The position numbers were made by a program, and so were the translations under genes. The notes below the pieces were generated by a model. The model was given only the letters and a program-made list of their open reading frames with translations. It did no database searches and was not told where the DNA came from. From JAGDMJ01 sp963809695 (GTDB lineage: Bacteria > Bacteroidota > Ignavibacteria > UBA10030 > UBA6906), in NCBI GenBank assembly GCA_963809695.1, contig CAWEKI010000009.1, positions 186,001-250,000 on the forward strand: 64,000 bases of DNA, read 5' to 3'. Each line of letters opens with the position of its first letter. Position 1 is the first letter of the stretch. Shown here piece by piece: positions 25,903-35,100 of this stretch.

Positions 25903-26677
25903 ATGTTGGATCAACCACTCAGTGCCCGGCTTCAGTCGAAGTCGGTCAAGCAGTCGATCATCGCAAGCATCGCCAGAGATTTCAACCTCACCCCGATCCT
26001 GGCAGAAGCGTACTTCTCTCAGATCAGCGATTACTTCCTGCAGCATGCCGAGGTTCAACTCGGTGCCGGTCAGTGTCACTACCTGGCCGTCGATGAGAAT
26101 GAGCCTGCCGGCAAGCCCATTGCTCTGTGCAAGAAGGTCTCCGTCAAGCTCACGCTGCACAACCCCGAGGAGGATCTTGCCCGTCTACAAGAAGTCTGGG
26201 CTGCACGGGCTTCGGCAACACAAGATCGTCCGCATCACCAACGAGGCGATCGAGCAGGGCGGCCTGCTCTCCTACGAGGACATCGCCTTCATCCTCACCT
26301 GCAGCGTCGTCACCATCAAGCGCGACATGAGCCACATGCGCAAGCAGGGGATCATCCTGCCTTCCCGCGGCTGGCGTCATGAGATGGGCCGCGGCCAGAC
26401 GCACAAGACGCAGATCCTCGAGCTCTACCTCTCGGGTCACCAGTTCTCCGAGATCGAACGGCGCACCAAACACTCGGAGACGGCCATCAAACGCTACATC
26501 CAGGACTTCGCCCGCGTGGTGCTGCTCCAGAAGAAAGGCTTCACCGTTGATCAGATCCGCATCTCCACCGGCTTCTCCCACCGCTTGATCGGGGAGTATC
26601 TCAAGCTCCTGAAGGCCCATGCCAGGAGCCGGGAGCTCACGCGGATACTGCAAAGCCCCAAAAAAAGGGGGCGCTGA
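25903..26677 (+). CDS. DUF1670-family protein 1, frameshifted
   Basis: Starts at the ATG at 25903 (GGAGG 8 nt upstream). The N-terminal part runs in one frame to about 26180 (SVKQSIIASIARDFNLTPIL ... HNPEEDLA) and continues in the +1 frame (VYKKSGLHGLRQHKIVRITNEA). The second part shows two HTH-like units, LLSYEDIAFILTCSVVTIKR and GRGQTHKTQILELYLSGHQF, then SETAIKRYIQDFARVVLL, the arrangement I associate with DUF1670. One extra C in GCCC at 26179-26182 accounts for the shift; it could be a mutation, a sequencing error or programmed +1 frameshifting. Probably a DNA-binding protein of the element. Overall length would be about 257 residues. Confidence 0.65.
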
Positions 26678-26682
26678 ACGCT

Positions 26683-27489
26683 ATGATCGCAAAGAACTTA
26701 CAGTTCCTCCCCAGGGATACCCGCGACTTCTCGCCACAGTCGCTCGCCCAAGCCCGACACAAACGCATGAAGGGAAAAACCCTCAGGCACATCCTCCTCG
26801 ACCGCTTCCTCAACCACTACGGCTACGACAAAGGTGCGGTCACCGCCTCAGCCATCATCGACGACCTTCTTGCGCTCATCGAACAGTACTACCGCTACAC
26901 CGACAACTCCTTCCTCAAGCAAGGCCAGATGGTCTGGCCTGCTGTCCCTGTGGATGAGTATCCCAAGAAGGGCAAGTCGATCGCTCAGACGAAGCTCCGT
27001 CCTGTGGTCCTTGACATCATCACCGACAGTGACATCGAGGACATGAAAACTCCTCTCCACCACCGGGAGCTCCGCCTCAAGAAGATCGAGCGCTGGACCA
27101 CCCAGGCCTACGATCAGGGAGCGCTCCTCTCGCAACTCGACCTGGCCGTTCTCCTTACCAACAACGAGGCCACCACGGGCGCCTACGTCCGCGAGTATCA
27201 GAATCTCTACCACAGGGCTCTTCCTACCCGCGGCAACATCCAGCTCATCGGCTCAGGCCAGACCCACAAACGCGTGATCATCGCCCTGCACCTCAAGGGC
27301 TATCTTGTCCCAACCATCTGCCACAAAACCAACCACTCCAAGGAAGCCGTCGAACGCTACATCCGCGACTTTGAATCGGTCAAACTCTTATCCACCAAAT
27401 TTGAGGACGTCGATGTCATCTCGCGCATCATCCGTCTCTCTCCCTCAGTCGTCGAGCAGTACTTGGACCTTCTACCGCTTGACTCCTGA
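26683..27489 (+). CDS. DUF1670-family protein 2
   Basis: The protein has 268 residues in one intact frame, starting 5 bp after the first gene's stop and thus translationally linked. It repeats the family layout: an N-terminal domain with RHILLDRFLNHYGYDKGAV, then HHRELRLKKIERWTTQAYDQGALLSQLDLAVLL (first HTH-like unit), SGQTHKRVIIALHLKGYLV (second), and KEAVERYIRDFESVKLL followed by a third helix pair ending YLDLL. The GQTHK and RYIxDF motifs are shared with protein 1, so they are diverged paralogues that may act as a heteromer. No catalytic residues are recognised. Confidence 0.75.
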   Translation: MIAKNLQFLPRDTRDFSPQSLAQARHKRMKGKTLRHILLDRFLNHYGYDKGAVTASAIIDDLLALIEQYYRYTDNSFLKQGQMVWPAVPVDEYPKKGKSIAQTKLRPVVLDIITDSDIEDMKTPLHHRELRLKKIERWTTQAYDQGALLSQLDLAVLLTNNEATTGAYVREYQNLYHRALPTRGNIQLIGSGQTHKRVIIALHLKGYLVPTICHKTNHSKEAVERYIRDFESVKLLSTKFEDVDVISRIIRLSPSVVEQYLDLLPLDS

Positions 27490-27527
27490 GGGAACAGATT
27501 TTACATTAACTTACCCACCGAAGCCAT

Positions 27528-27544
27528 GGTATCAGGTGATACTA
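27528..27544 (-). repeat. Right terminal inverted repeat
   Basis: Exact complement of 25836-25852. Its last three bases (CTA) are also the stop codon of the minus-strand S41 peptidase gene. Confidence 0.85.
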
Positions 27545-30100
27545 TTTCAGAACTATTAGTTTGCGCGTCTGAACAAAATCAGCCGCCATTAGTCGGTACA
27601 AGTAGACCCCGCTCGCAAGATTCGAACCGTCAAACTTCACCTCGTGAACTCCCGCATCTCTCCGCTCATTCAACAGCACGGACACTTCGCGCCCCAGAAT
27701 GTCATACACGCTCAGGGTCACGTGTGACGCTTTCGGCAACTCGAACGTGATAGTCGTGCTCGGGTTGAACGGATTGGGGTAATTCTGGTCCAGAGCATAG
27801 ACCGTCGGCAATGGCTGCGGTTGCTCCGCCACTCCTGTGACGATGAGTGTTTGTGGCACTGTCCAGCATACATGGCCGTCCATTCCCAGTTGAAATTTCA
27901 GGTTGAAGTGTCCGGGAAATCTAGATGGATCATAATTGATCCAGAAGCTCCCGGTGGGGTTCTGTGTTTGCCCAGCAGCGATATCGTAGAAGGAGCGCAC
28001 TGAAGGCGTGATTCCTGTAACGCAGGAATCGGTGCAAATAAGGCTTACCGTGCCATGCTTGAAGGGGGCGGTAGCTCCCATATTCTTCACATAGGGCAGC
28101 ACCTCGCACGACGCTGCATCGCGATTGTCCTGGTATTCGACGCTATCTATAGCCAGGGGCCCGGCAGTGGTCAGAAGTGCAACATCGGGTAATCGCCTGG
28201 AGGTACCCTGGGCTATATCCTTTGTCTCTACACTAACGGTGTACGTGCCCTCAGTCGCAGGTGCTAGAAGCCTGGCGCCCCAGATGCTGTCCCCGGAACT
28301 ACCATCGCCGTGGACCCCGTCGTTGTAGAAAAGCACGCTATCATGCACCAAGCCATAGTCAGTCACCACCGCACTCACAGCAGATTGATGTTGCAGAGGA
28401 TTGGCCAGGACGGCCCATACGGTGACACTGTCCACCCCGGGTCGACCGTAGTAGTGGTCCATGGTAACATTGTGTGCATAGGTCAATGTCGACATCCACG
28501 CAAGGGCACGCTTGACGACATCATCTTCTCCTTTTGCCACGCCATCGCGGGTGAGCCATACCTCTTCATCCACCGGAAAAGCCTTATGGATCATGTGACC
28601 TTCGTTGTTGTACTTGGAGTATACACATCCATTGTCAACACGGCCACTGTAACCATTGGATGTGAATTCCGGATTAACGCCAGGCTTGAAATCCGTGTAT
28701 GCCCCGACCGTGGGTTTTCCAAAGAACCGGACCATCGGATGGAAGCGCATTCTGAACGCGTTGTAGTCGCCGGAGCTGCCGGCTCCCGGACCCGTCAGGA
28801 CCGCGATCGGATGATCGAATATTTCGGGTGTCGGGGTGAAGTAATCGGATGGCCAGCCTGTCGTGATTGTGAGGTCAAGATGGCCGCCTCCGGGGACGCG
28901 GTAGGCACTTCCATAGTTTGATGTGGGATCAAAATTGAACAGGTGTTTGAAGCCATCGTTGGCGTAATCAGGCCAACCTCCCCAATTCGTCCTAAAATCC
29001 AGGATCAACCCTTGGACGTTTCGCACGTGCATGAGATCGTCAACAGCCTGCCCGAACAACACTTTGGTGTTCCCCTGCGGCACGCCGAACCAATCCCAGG
29101 CATAGATATACCCGATCGAGGTTCCCTCGACCACACCCCACGACACGAGTTTGTTTGACTGCAGATCGGGGAAGGAGACCCCCGGGACCGGCAGCTGCTC
29201 CGTCGCAATGAAATAGGGGGCTATGATGCTTTTCAGCAACGAGGTCGAATAATGCACGGTGTCATTCCCAGGATATTTCGCGACATCGATCGTATCGAAC
29301 AACCCCCAGTTCATCCCTGCGATCATGATACACAGATGCTCGAACGAGGCCGTCGAAGCGGAGAATCCCTGTCCACCCTTAAGCACAGGCAATTCCGCAT
29401 TGAAGAGGTCCCTGATCAATCGTTTCCATGGAACACCATCGTACCCGAGAACGATGTCGCCTGGCTTTAGACCGAGCGGATGATTTGCCATCACACTATA
29501 CACCAGTGCACTGCTATCAGGAAGCGGGGTCACGCCGGCGCCGAACGGAGTCCGAAATACCATGGCGTTGAGATTGAGTATTGGCACTCCTGCCTGATAG
29601 CGAAACGACGGCCAATTCGGATATTCTGCAATATTGTCCGAGTAGAGACCCAGGCCGGCATCGATGCCATTGTCCTTGAGATAGACGTGCCACTCGTTGA
29701 GTTCACGGGTGAGCCGGCTCAGGATCCCGTAGAATCTGCCACGACTGACGCCTGACTCGACGATCGGACGGTAGACATTTTTCAAAGAATCCCAGTTGAT
29801 GACGAGATTCGGGAAACCACCCCACGTCTGATCCACTTTGCTCCAATAGCTGTCGAACGTCTGGAGTTTCAGTGCCGTGGACATCCCGGGACCCCAGGCT
29901 GAATCGACCAGTCGTCGCCAATCCGCCGGCGTGTAGTGTCCCTGCGCTTTGAGTAAATTTGCCGGGGCCACCGCTGTCTTTTCCAGCGACTCCGTTCGAA
30001 TGGCAGGCTCGACATGCCCGGCTCGGGTGCCCGGGTACATCTGTGCCTTCGTCACAACTGGTAGCAGACACACCAACATAATCCCGATCAAGATCCTCAT
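27542..30100 (-). CDS. Secreted S41-type serine protease with T9SS tail
   Basis: The protein has 852 residues; GGGAGG precedes the ATG. It has a signal peptide (ending TKAQ), then an S41 (tail-specific/C-terminal processing) protease region with a PDZ-like GLKPGDIVLGYDG (near 210), the strand NVQGLILDFRTNWGG, and the nucleophile loop GPGAGSSGD (near residue 438). Ig-like domains follow. The last 75 residues are a T9SS sorting domain (NYPNPFNPSTTI, LSVYDILGREV, LASGVYLYRL). It is secreted, with peptide substrates unknown. It is the second gene of an operon behind the 30123-31412 propeller (22 bp gap). Its stop codon coincides with the edge of the DUF1670 element. Confidence 0.9.
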   Translation of the reverse strand: MRILIGIMLVCLLPVVTKAQMYPGTRAGHVEPAIRTESLEKTAVAPANLLKAQGHYTPADWRRLVDSAWGPGMSTALKLQTFDSYWSKVDQTWGGFPNLVINWDSLKNVYRPIVESGVSRGRFYGILSRLTRELNEWHVYLKDNGIDAGLGLYSDNIAEYPNWPSFRYQAGVPILNLNAMVFRTPFGAGVTPLPDSSALVYSVMANHPLGLKPGDIVLGYDGVPWKRLIRDLFNAELPVLKGGQGFSASTASFEHLCIMIAGMNWGLFDTIDVAKYPGNDTVHYSTSLLKSIIAPYFIATEQLPVPGVSFPDLQSNKLVSWGVVEGTSIGYIYAWDWFGVPQGNTKVLFGQAVDDLMHVRNVQGLILDFRTNWGGWPDYANDGFKHLFNFDPTSNYGSAYRVPGGGHLDLTITTGWPSDYFTPTPEIFDHPIAVLTGPGAGSSGDYNAFRMRFHPMVRFFGKPTVGAYTDFKPGVNPEFTSNGYSGRVDNGCVYSKYNNEGHMIHKAFPVDEEVWLTRDGVAKGEDDVVKRALAWMSTLTYAHNVTMDHYYGRPGVDSVTVWAVLANPLQHQSAVSAVVTDYGLVHDSVLFYNDGVHGDGSSGDSIWGARLLAPATEGTYTVSVETKDIAQGTSRRLPDVALLTTAGPLAIDSVEYQDNRDAASCEVLPYVKNMGATAPFKHGTVSLICTDSCVTGITPSVRSFYDIAAGQTQNPTGSFWINYDPSRFPGHFNLKFQLGMDGHVCWTVPQTLIVTGVAEQPQPLPTVYALDQNYPNPFNPSTTITFELPKASHVTLSVYDILGREVSVLLNERRDAGVHEVKFDGSNLASGVYLYRLMAADFVQTRKLIVLK

Positions 30101-30122
30101 ATACCCTCCCTTGGTTCTCGGT

Positions 30123-31412
30123 TCATTTCGTCGAAATCATTTTCCGGCATGCCAAGAAGCTTCCGACCTGCATCCGGCAGATATACACACCGCTCGCAAG
30201 ATTCGAGCCGTCGAAGGTGACCTCGTACACTCCCGCGTCCCTCCTCTCGTTCACCAGCACAGATACCTCGCGTCCCAGTAAATCGTAGACACTCAACCTC
30301 ACGGCCGAAGACTTCGGCAGCTCGAACGTGATGGTCGTACTCGGGTTGAACGGATTGGGGTAGCTCTGGGAGAGCCGGAACCCCTGCGGGGTTTCCCTCG
30401 TAATATTGTCGACTGATACGATTATCTCTGACAAGGCGCGACGCCATATACCTCCATCAGTCCCAGTCTCAGTACTCCCTGTGCCTGCGAAGAGGTATGA
30501 GCCGCATACGGCAAGTGAGTTAGCCCAGTGCGCCGTGAGTCCCACATCTATCCAACTCGTGCCGTTGTTGGTAGATAGAAAGACACCACGCCCTGGTGCA
30601 GCAAAAAGGTTCGTTCCGTTGACTGCAAGAGTGAGAATATGCAGGTCGGTCAACCCGTCATTAACGGAAGTCCAGTTTGTGCCGTTGTTGGTAGAGCGGA
30701 AGACGCCGCCCGCACCAGTGCCGGCAAAGAGATACGTGCCGCCTGTCCCGCCAGGGGCGGGGCTCACCGCAAGCGCTTGGACCGAGGTGTCCGTCAAACC
30801 GGCATTCACTGCAGTCCAGCTTGTGCCATTGTTGGTGGACCGAAAGACACCGTTCCAGGTCCCGGCGAAGAGGTACTGGCCACTCGACGCGATGCACGCA
30901 ACGGAGGAATAGCCTGTAGTGTCTTGAGTAAACCGTGGCAATCCTTTACGAACCGCAGTCCAGCGTGAGCCGTGGTCAGTGGAAAGAAAGACGCCGCCAC
31001 CCCAAGTCCCGGCAAAGAGGTTTGTTCCCGACACAGCAAGAGATGCAATGCTATAAAAAATCGTGGTGTCAATAGTTTCTCTCGGCAATCCTTCATTGAC
31101 CGTCGTCCAGGTAGCCCCGTTGTTGGTGAAAAGAAGGACGCCGTCTCTCCGAGTCCCGGCTAAGAGAGTTGACCCGGAGACCGCAAGAACGTTGATATTA
31201 GGCGTCGGAAATTTGTCCCAGTTGGTGCCGCTGTCGGTGGACAACGACAAATAACCTCCACCTCTACTATTAGAGCCTGCAAAAAGATTAGTGCCGCTTA
31301 CAGTAATGCAACTCACACCGCCCCAAGGGTCGCATACATTGACCCACTGTGCAGACGCAAAGGGACACAGCAAGAGAATTGCCAGTGCGAGACAGATAGA
31401 TTGAGTTCTCAT
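30123..31412 (-). CDS. Secreted beta-propeller protein with T9SS tail
   Basis: The protein has 429 residues. I chose the ATG at 31412 (GGAGAA 7 nt upstream), which gives a signal peptide MRTQSICLALAILLL ... ASAQW very like that of the 740-aa paralogue. Six to seven BNR-like blades follow (LFAGT ... GVFxSTNNGTSWT), then a T9SS sorting domain (SYPNPFNPSTTI, LSVYDLLGREV, LASGVYICRM). It is half the size of its paralogue, about one propeller. It is exported to the surface or medium, probably as a binding module, and is the first gene of a pair with the S41 protease. Confidence 0.9.
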   Translation of the reverse strand: MRTQSICLALAILLLCPFASAQWVNVCDPWGGVSCITVSGTNLFAGSNSRGGGYLSLSTDSGTNWDKFPTPNINVLAVSGSTLLAGTRRDGVLLFTNNGATWTTVNEGLPRETIDTTIFYSIASLAVSGTNLFAGTWGGGVFLSTDHGSRWTAVRKGLPRFTQDTTGYSSVACIASSGQYLFAGTWNGVFRSTNNGTSWTAVNAGLTDTSVQALAVSPAPGGTGGTYLFAGTGAGGVFRSTNNGTNWTSVNDGLTDLHILTLAVNGTNLFAAPGRGVFLSTNNGTSWIDVGLTAHWANSLAVCGSYLFAGTGSTETGTDGGIWRRALSEIIVSVDNITRETPQGFRLSQSYPNPFNPSTTITFELPKSSAVRLSVYDLLGREVSVLVNERRDAGVYEVTFDGSNLASGVYICRMQVGSFLACRKMISTK

Positions 31413-31539
31413 CTTGTTCTCCTTTCCAAGCCAACGCTGTAGGAGATTACGCACGTGAAGTAGGACTCGGTGGGTCGTCGGGTAGGAAGATATAGTAAAA
31501 ACACTCGGCGGCTCGCTGACTCCTTCTTCGCGCCAAGAG

Positions 31540-31720
31540 CTACTTCAAAAGAACGAATTTCTTCGATTGGACGAAGTCTCCCGCCTTCAGTCGGTAGAAG
31601 TACACCCCACTAGACAATCCTGCTGCATCAAACTCCACTACATATTCTGCCAGATCCAGTCTGGGCTAGCGCCTCTGGGGAGAGCAACAGAATCGTAAGA
31701 ATGACATGATACGTCCTCAT
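31540..31720 (-). pseudogene. Gutted T9SS protein: signal peptide joined to sorting tail
   Basis: From the ATG at 31720 the minus strand encodes a signal peptide (MRTYHVILTILLLSPEALAQ) and then, after a frame change, the end of a T9SS tail (YVVEFDAAGLSSGVYFYRL, FVQSKKFVLLK-stop at 31540). The whole mature protein is missing. The signal is of the same type as the neighbouring propeller genes, so this is probably the scar of an in-place deletion of a third propeller-type gene in the module. Confidence 0.7.
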
Positions 31721-32118
31721 GTGACACCTCTTGTGCATGTGGCAAAAAGGTTTCGTTTGTGGATGTCGTCCATTTCGGAGCCTTCACAAGCCTATTGAGT
31801 AGGGGAATTTAGAACGAAAGCTTGTGCAAACGACCTGTCAACCTGGCTGCCGTGTCTGTGCCGCCAATCGGGGCAAGACCGAGACCAAAATCAGCGACAC
31901 CACGTCTTGAATGAGGCGCCGCCCCGTGGCTTGTATTGTCCACGACGTTCCAGGATACTGACGCAATCTACACATTCAGAGAGGGAGGGGCATATGAACG
32001 TAGTCGCAAACTCTATCACGGAAGTCGCATGAGGAGGAGCCTTTGAAAAATGGGGCGGTATCGAAGGACAAAAGCAGCGAAAATTCGGTAGGAAGAGGTG
32101 CAGTGATCGATTATGACA
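31721..32118. other. Region without an intact gene
   Basis: On the minus strand about 31809-31974 reads a short open frame (GVADFGLGLAPIGGTDTA ... LTGRLHKLSF-stop) preceded in frame by TAG. The terminal aromatic hints at a lost secreted or outer-membrane protein, but it is too short to be sure. Nothing else is recognisable. Confidence 0.3.
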
Positions 32119-35100
32119 TTATACGGGCTTGACCTCGCTTGGCGTTACACCAAAAAGCTCGCGAAAGCACTTTGTGAAGTAAGCTGGACTGCTGAAACCA
32201 ACCATGTAGGCAATTTCGGCAACCGTGGCAGCGTTCTGCCTGAGCAGATCCATTGCTCGATGAAGGCGCAAATAGCGCATAAAATCACTTGGGGGCATAT
32301 CTGTCAGCGCTGAAACCTTTCGATGGATCTGTGATCGGCTCATGCCTACCTCTTTGCCGAGTTCCTCAACGCTGAAATCTTCATCACTCATATGACTTTC
32401 GATTGCAGCTTTCACTTTTGCCAGGAACGCGTCGTCTATCGAGGTCACTGTCACCTCGCCCGGCCTCAACACATGGACTGTGCCGAAGCGCTCCCGCAGC
32501 ATACGGCGTTGTGCAATGAGGTTCTTGACCCTCGCCAGGAGCTCCTTCGGTTCGAACGGCTTTGTCAGGTAGTCATCGGCGCCGGTGCCCAAGCCTTCAA
32601 TCTTGTTCTCGCTGCCCGCCTTTGCTGTGAGGAGAATGATGGGAATGTGGCACGTTCGCACATCCTGCTTTAGGGCGCGGCAGAGTTCCATTCCATCCAT
32701 TTCGGGCATCATCACGTCGCTGATGACGATATCCGGCACGAGATCCGTAGCATAGTCGAATCCCTCCTTACCGTTTCCAGCTTCTCGTACAGCATAGTCG
32801 GCATCAAGGTACTCACGGACATAAGCCCTCAAATCTGCGTTGTCCTCCACCACAAGAACGATGGGCTTGCCCTCGGAACGTGTGACCGCTGGATTTGGCC
32901 TTATCTCGTCTGAGGGCGAGCCGAGTTTACTCTTTCTACGGTCCGGGACTTCGGGTGGAGAATCCGCCATATCTTTCGGTGCGTATGCAGACTTATCAAT
33001 CGGCAATGTCACAGTAAACACTGTCCCTGTCCCGAGCGTACTTTCAACCACGATAGTCCCATGGTGGAGATCCACAAGCTCTTTTGTGAGCGCCAGGCCT
33101 ATCCCCGTTCCTTCACTTGAGTGCGTCTCGTCCACGCGATAAAAGCGCTCGAATATGTGGGGAAGGTGCTCTGGGGCGATTCCGGAGCCGTTGTCGCAGA
33201 TGGCGATACTCACCCACTCCCCCCTTCTCCCTCGCTCCTTCTCGTGTAGCTTCGCGAGTGGGCTCGGGGGTGAGGAGAAAACTCGCACCTCGACCTTGCC
33301 TCCCTCGGGTGTGAACTTCAGCGCGTTTGAGACCAGATTGTTCAGTATCTTTTCCAGCTTGTCTTCGTCATAGAATCCTGTCGCAGTTTCGATATCGGAG
33401 TTGAACTCCAGCGCGATGTCCTTCCGTTCCGCCCAGGATTCAAACGACATCGCAGTCCGCCGAATGAAGCGAACAATGTCGTTGCGCGACACCTGGAGTT
33501 TCATCGCGCCCGATTCCACGCGTGAGAAATCCAGCAATTGGTTTACGAGTGCGTGGAGTCTCCATGCGTTATCTCTGATGAGACGCAAACTCTGACGCGT
33601 CGAAGTTTCCTTTGTTGTTTCTATCGCGTGCTCCGCCGGCCCCAAAATCAGGGTAAGCGGAGTACGGAATTCATGTGAAACATTGGCAAAGAACCGAGAT
33701 TTGAGTTTATCGACCTCGGCAATGCGTTCTGTTTGGGAGTGCTCCATCTCTGCCTGTTGCTTTAATTGAATTCCCCGTATTCGAATTCGGTAACCAGCAA
33801 CGAGCGATCCAAGGAGAATGGCAACGTATGCTCCGTATGCCCACCTCGACTGCCACCAAGGCGGATTTATGGCTAAGGAAATGGAGATCTCTTGATCTGG
33901 CCAGCGGCCAAGCTTGTTCATGGCTTTGGCTCTGAAGACATAACCTCCCGGATTCAATCCCGGATAGCGCACGGAGCGGCGCCCGTTGGTATGGATCCAG
34001 TCGTTTTCCAGCCCTTCGAGTCTATAGGAATATTCAATCAGGTGGGGAGCGCCTGGTTCAATGGCGCCAAATTCGAATTCAATGACATTACGGTTGTACG
34101 GCAACATGAGCCCTGAAGCCCCGGTTATCCTCTGGGGTGATATCTCCACAGTGTCGTTTACAATCACTTTCGTGAAGGCAAACGGGGGCGGGATCTGCGG
34201 TTTGTACAGGCTGTCGGGGTGAACAAGGTTGATTCCACCTCCACCCACTAAGGCGATTCTTCCATCGTGAAGCTGCGCCATATCATTTGCGCCGGCAAGG
34301 CCGTCGGTACGATCGTAGTTGGCAAAAGTGCCGGTAGTCGGGTTAAGTACCCCAAGCCCCTTCCATTCGTACGATACCCACAGATTTCCGCGCTTGTCAC
34401 TCAATCGTGGTGTTGCAGATCGAGCCTCCGGGAAGAATGCATTTGGAAAATGTCTGAAGCCGCGGCTTTCGGCGTCCCAGAGATTCACCATCCTGGCGCC
34501 AACCCATATTCTTCCCTGGGGATCCTTATAGACACCTACCAGATCGTCGTCACTGAGAGAATTCGATTGATCCGCCTTATACGCGAAGCGGTCTATCCCC
34601 TTCGTAGTGGGATTGAGACGCAAGAGACCGAATACCTGGTCTGTTACCCACAAATTGCCCGCATCATCGTTGACTACGTTCAGCACGTTGGCCAGCCGTT
34701 GGCCGAAAATCTCCGACCGGTCTGTAAACTTGTTTGTGCGTGTGTCGAACTGAAACAGACCATCCTTGTACCCGGCGATCCAGAGCGAGTCGCCTGTTCC
34801 ACCCGCTATGCTTGCACAGACGTCCGTACTGTACGGCAGCTTGACCATCTGAGTGGAGGGACGGAAATTGAGGACCCTTCCAGAGCCCAGCTCAAACCTA
34901 TAAATTCCCGAACCCATAGAACCGTGCCACATTCTCCCCTCACTGTCAACATAGCTACCATGAACATAGCTGCCGCCCTGGCCACCGTATTTACTCTTTG
35001 CTCCCTTATACAGGTCGATAGTCTGCAGGATATTCAAACTTGATGGTTGCATTTGGATCATTTTTCCTTCAGCACGGATCCAGACAGAGCCATCGTTGCT

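Larger units (their letters stand above)
25836..27544 (+). mobile_element. Putative two-gene DUF1670 transposable element
   Basis: About 1.7 kb bounded by identical 17-bp terminal inverted repeats (TAGTATCACCTGATACC at 25836-25852, its complement at 27528-27544), with two tandem DUF1670-family genes filling the interior. CTATTT occurs at both outer edges (25825-25830 and 27542-27547). The element separates the stop codon of the S41 peptidase gene from the 3' flank (GCAAACCGCTATTT) that directly abuts the stop codon in the paralogous M28 gene. The structure is that of an insertion sequence, but no known transposase fold or DDE motif is visible. A domesticated regulatory cassette is the alternative. 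Confidence 0.65.
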
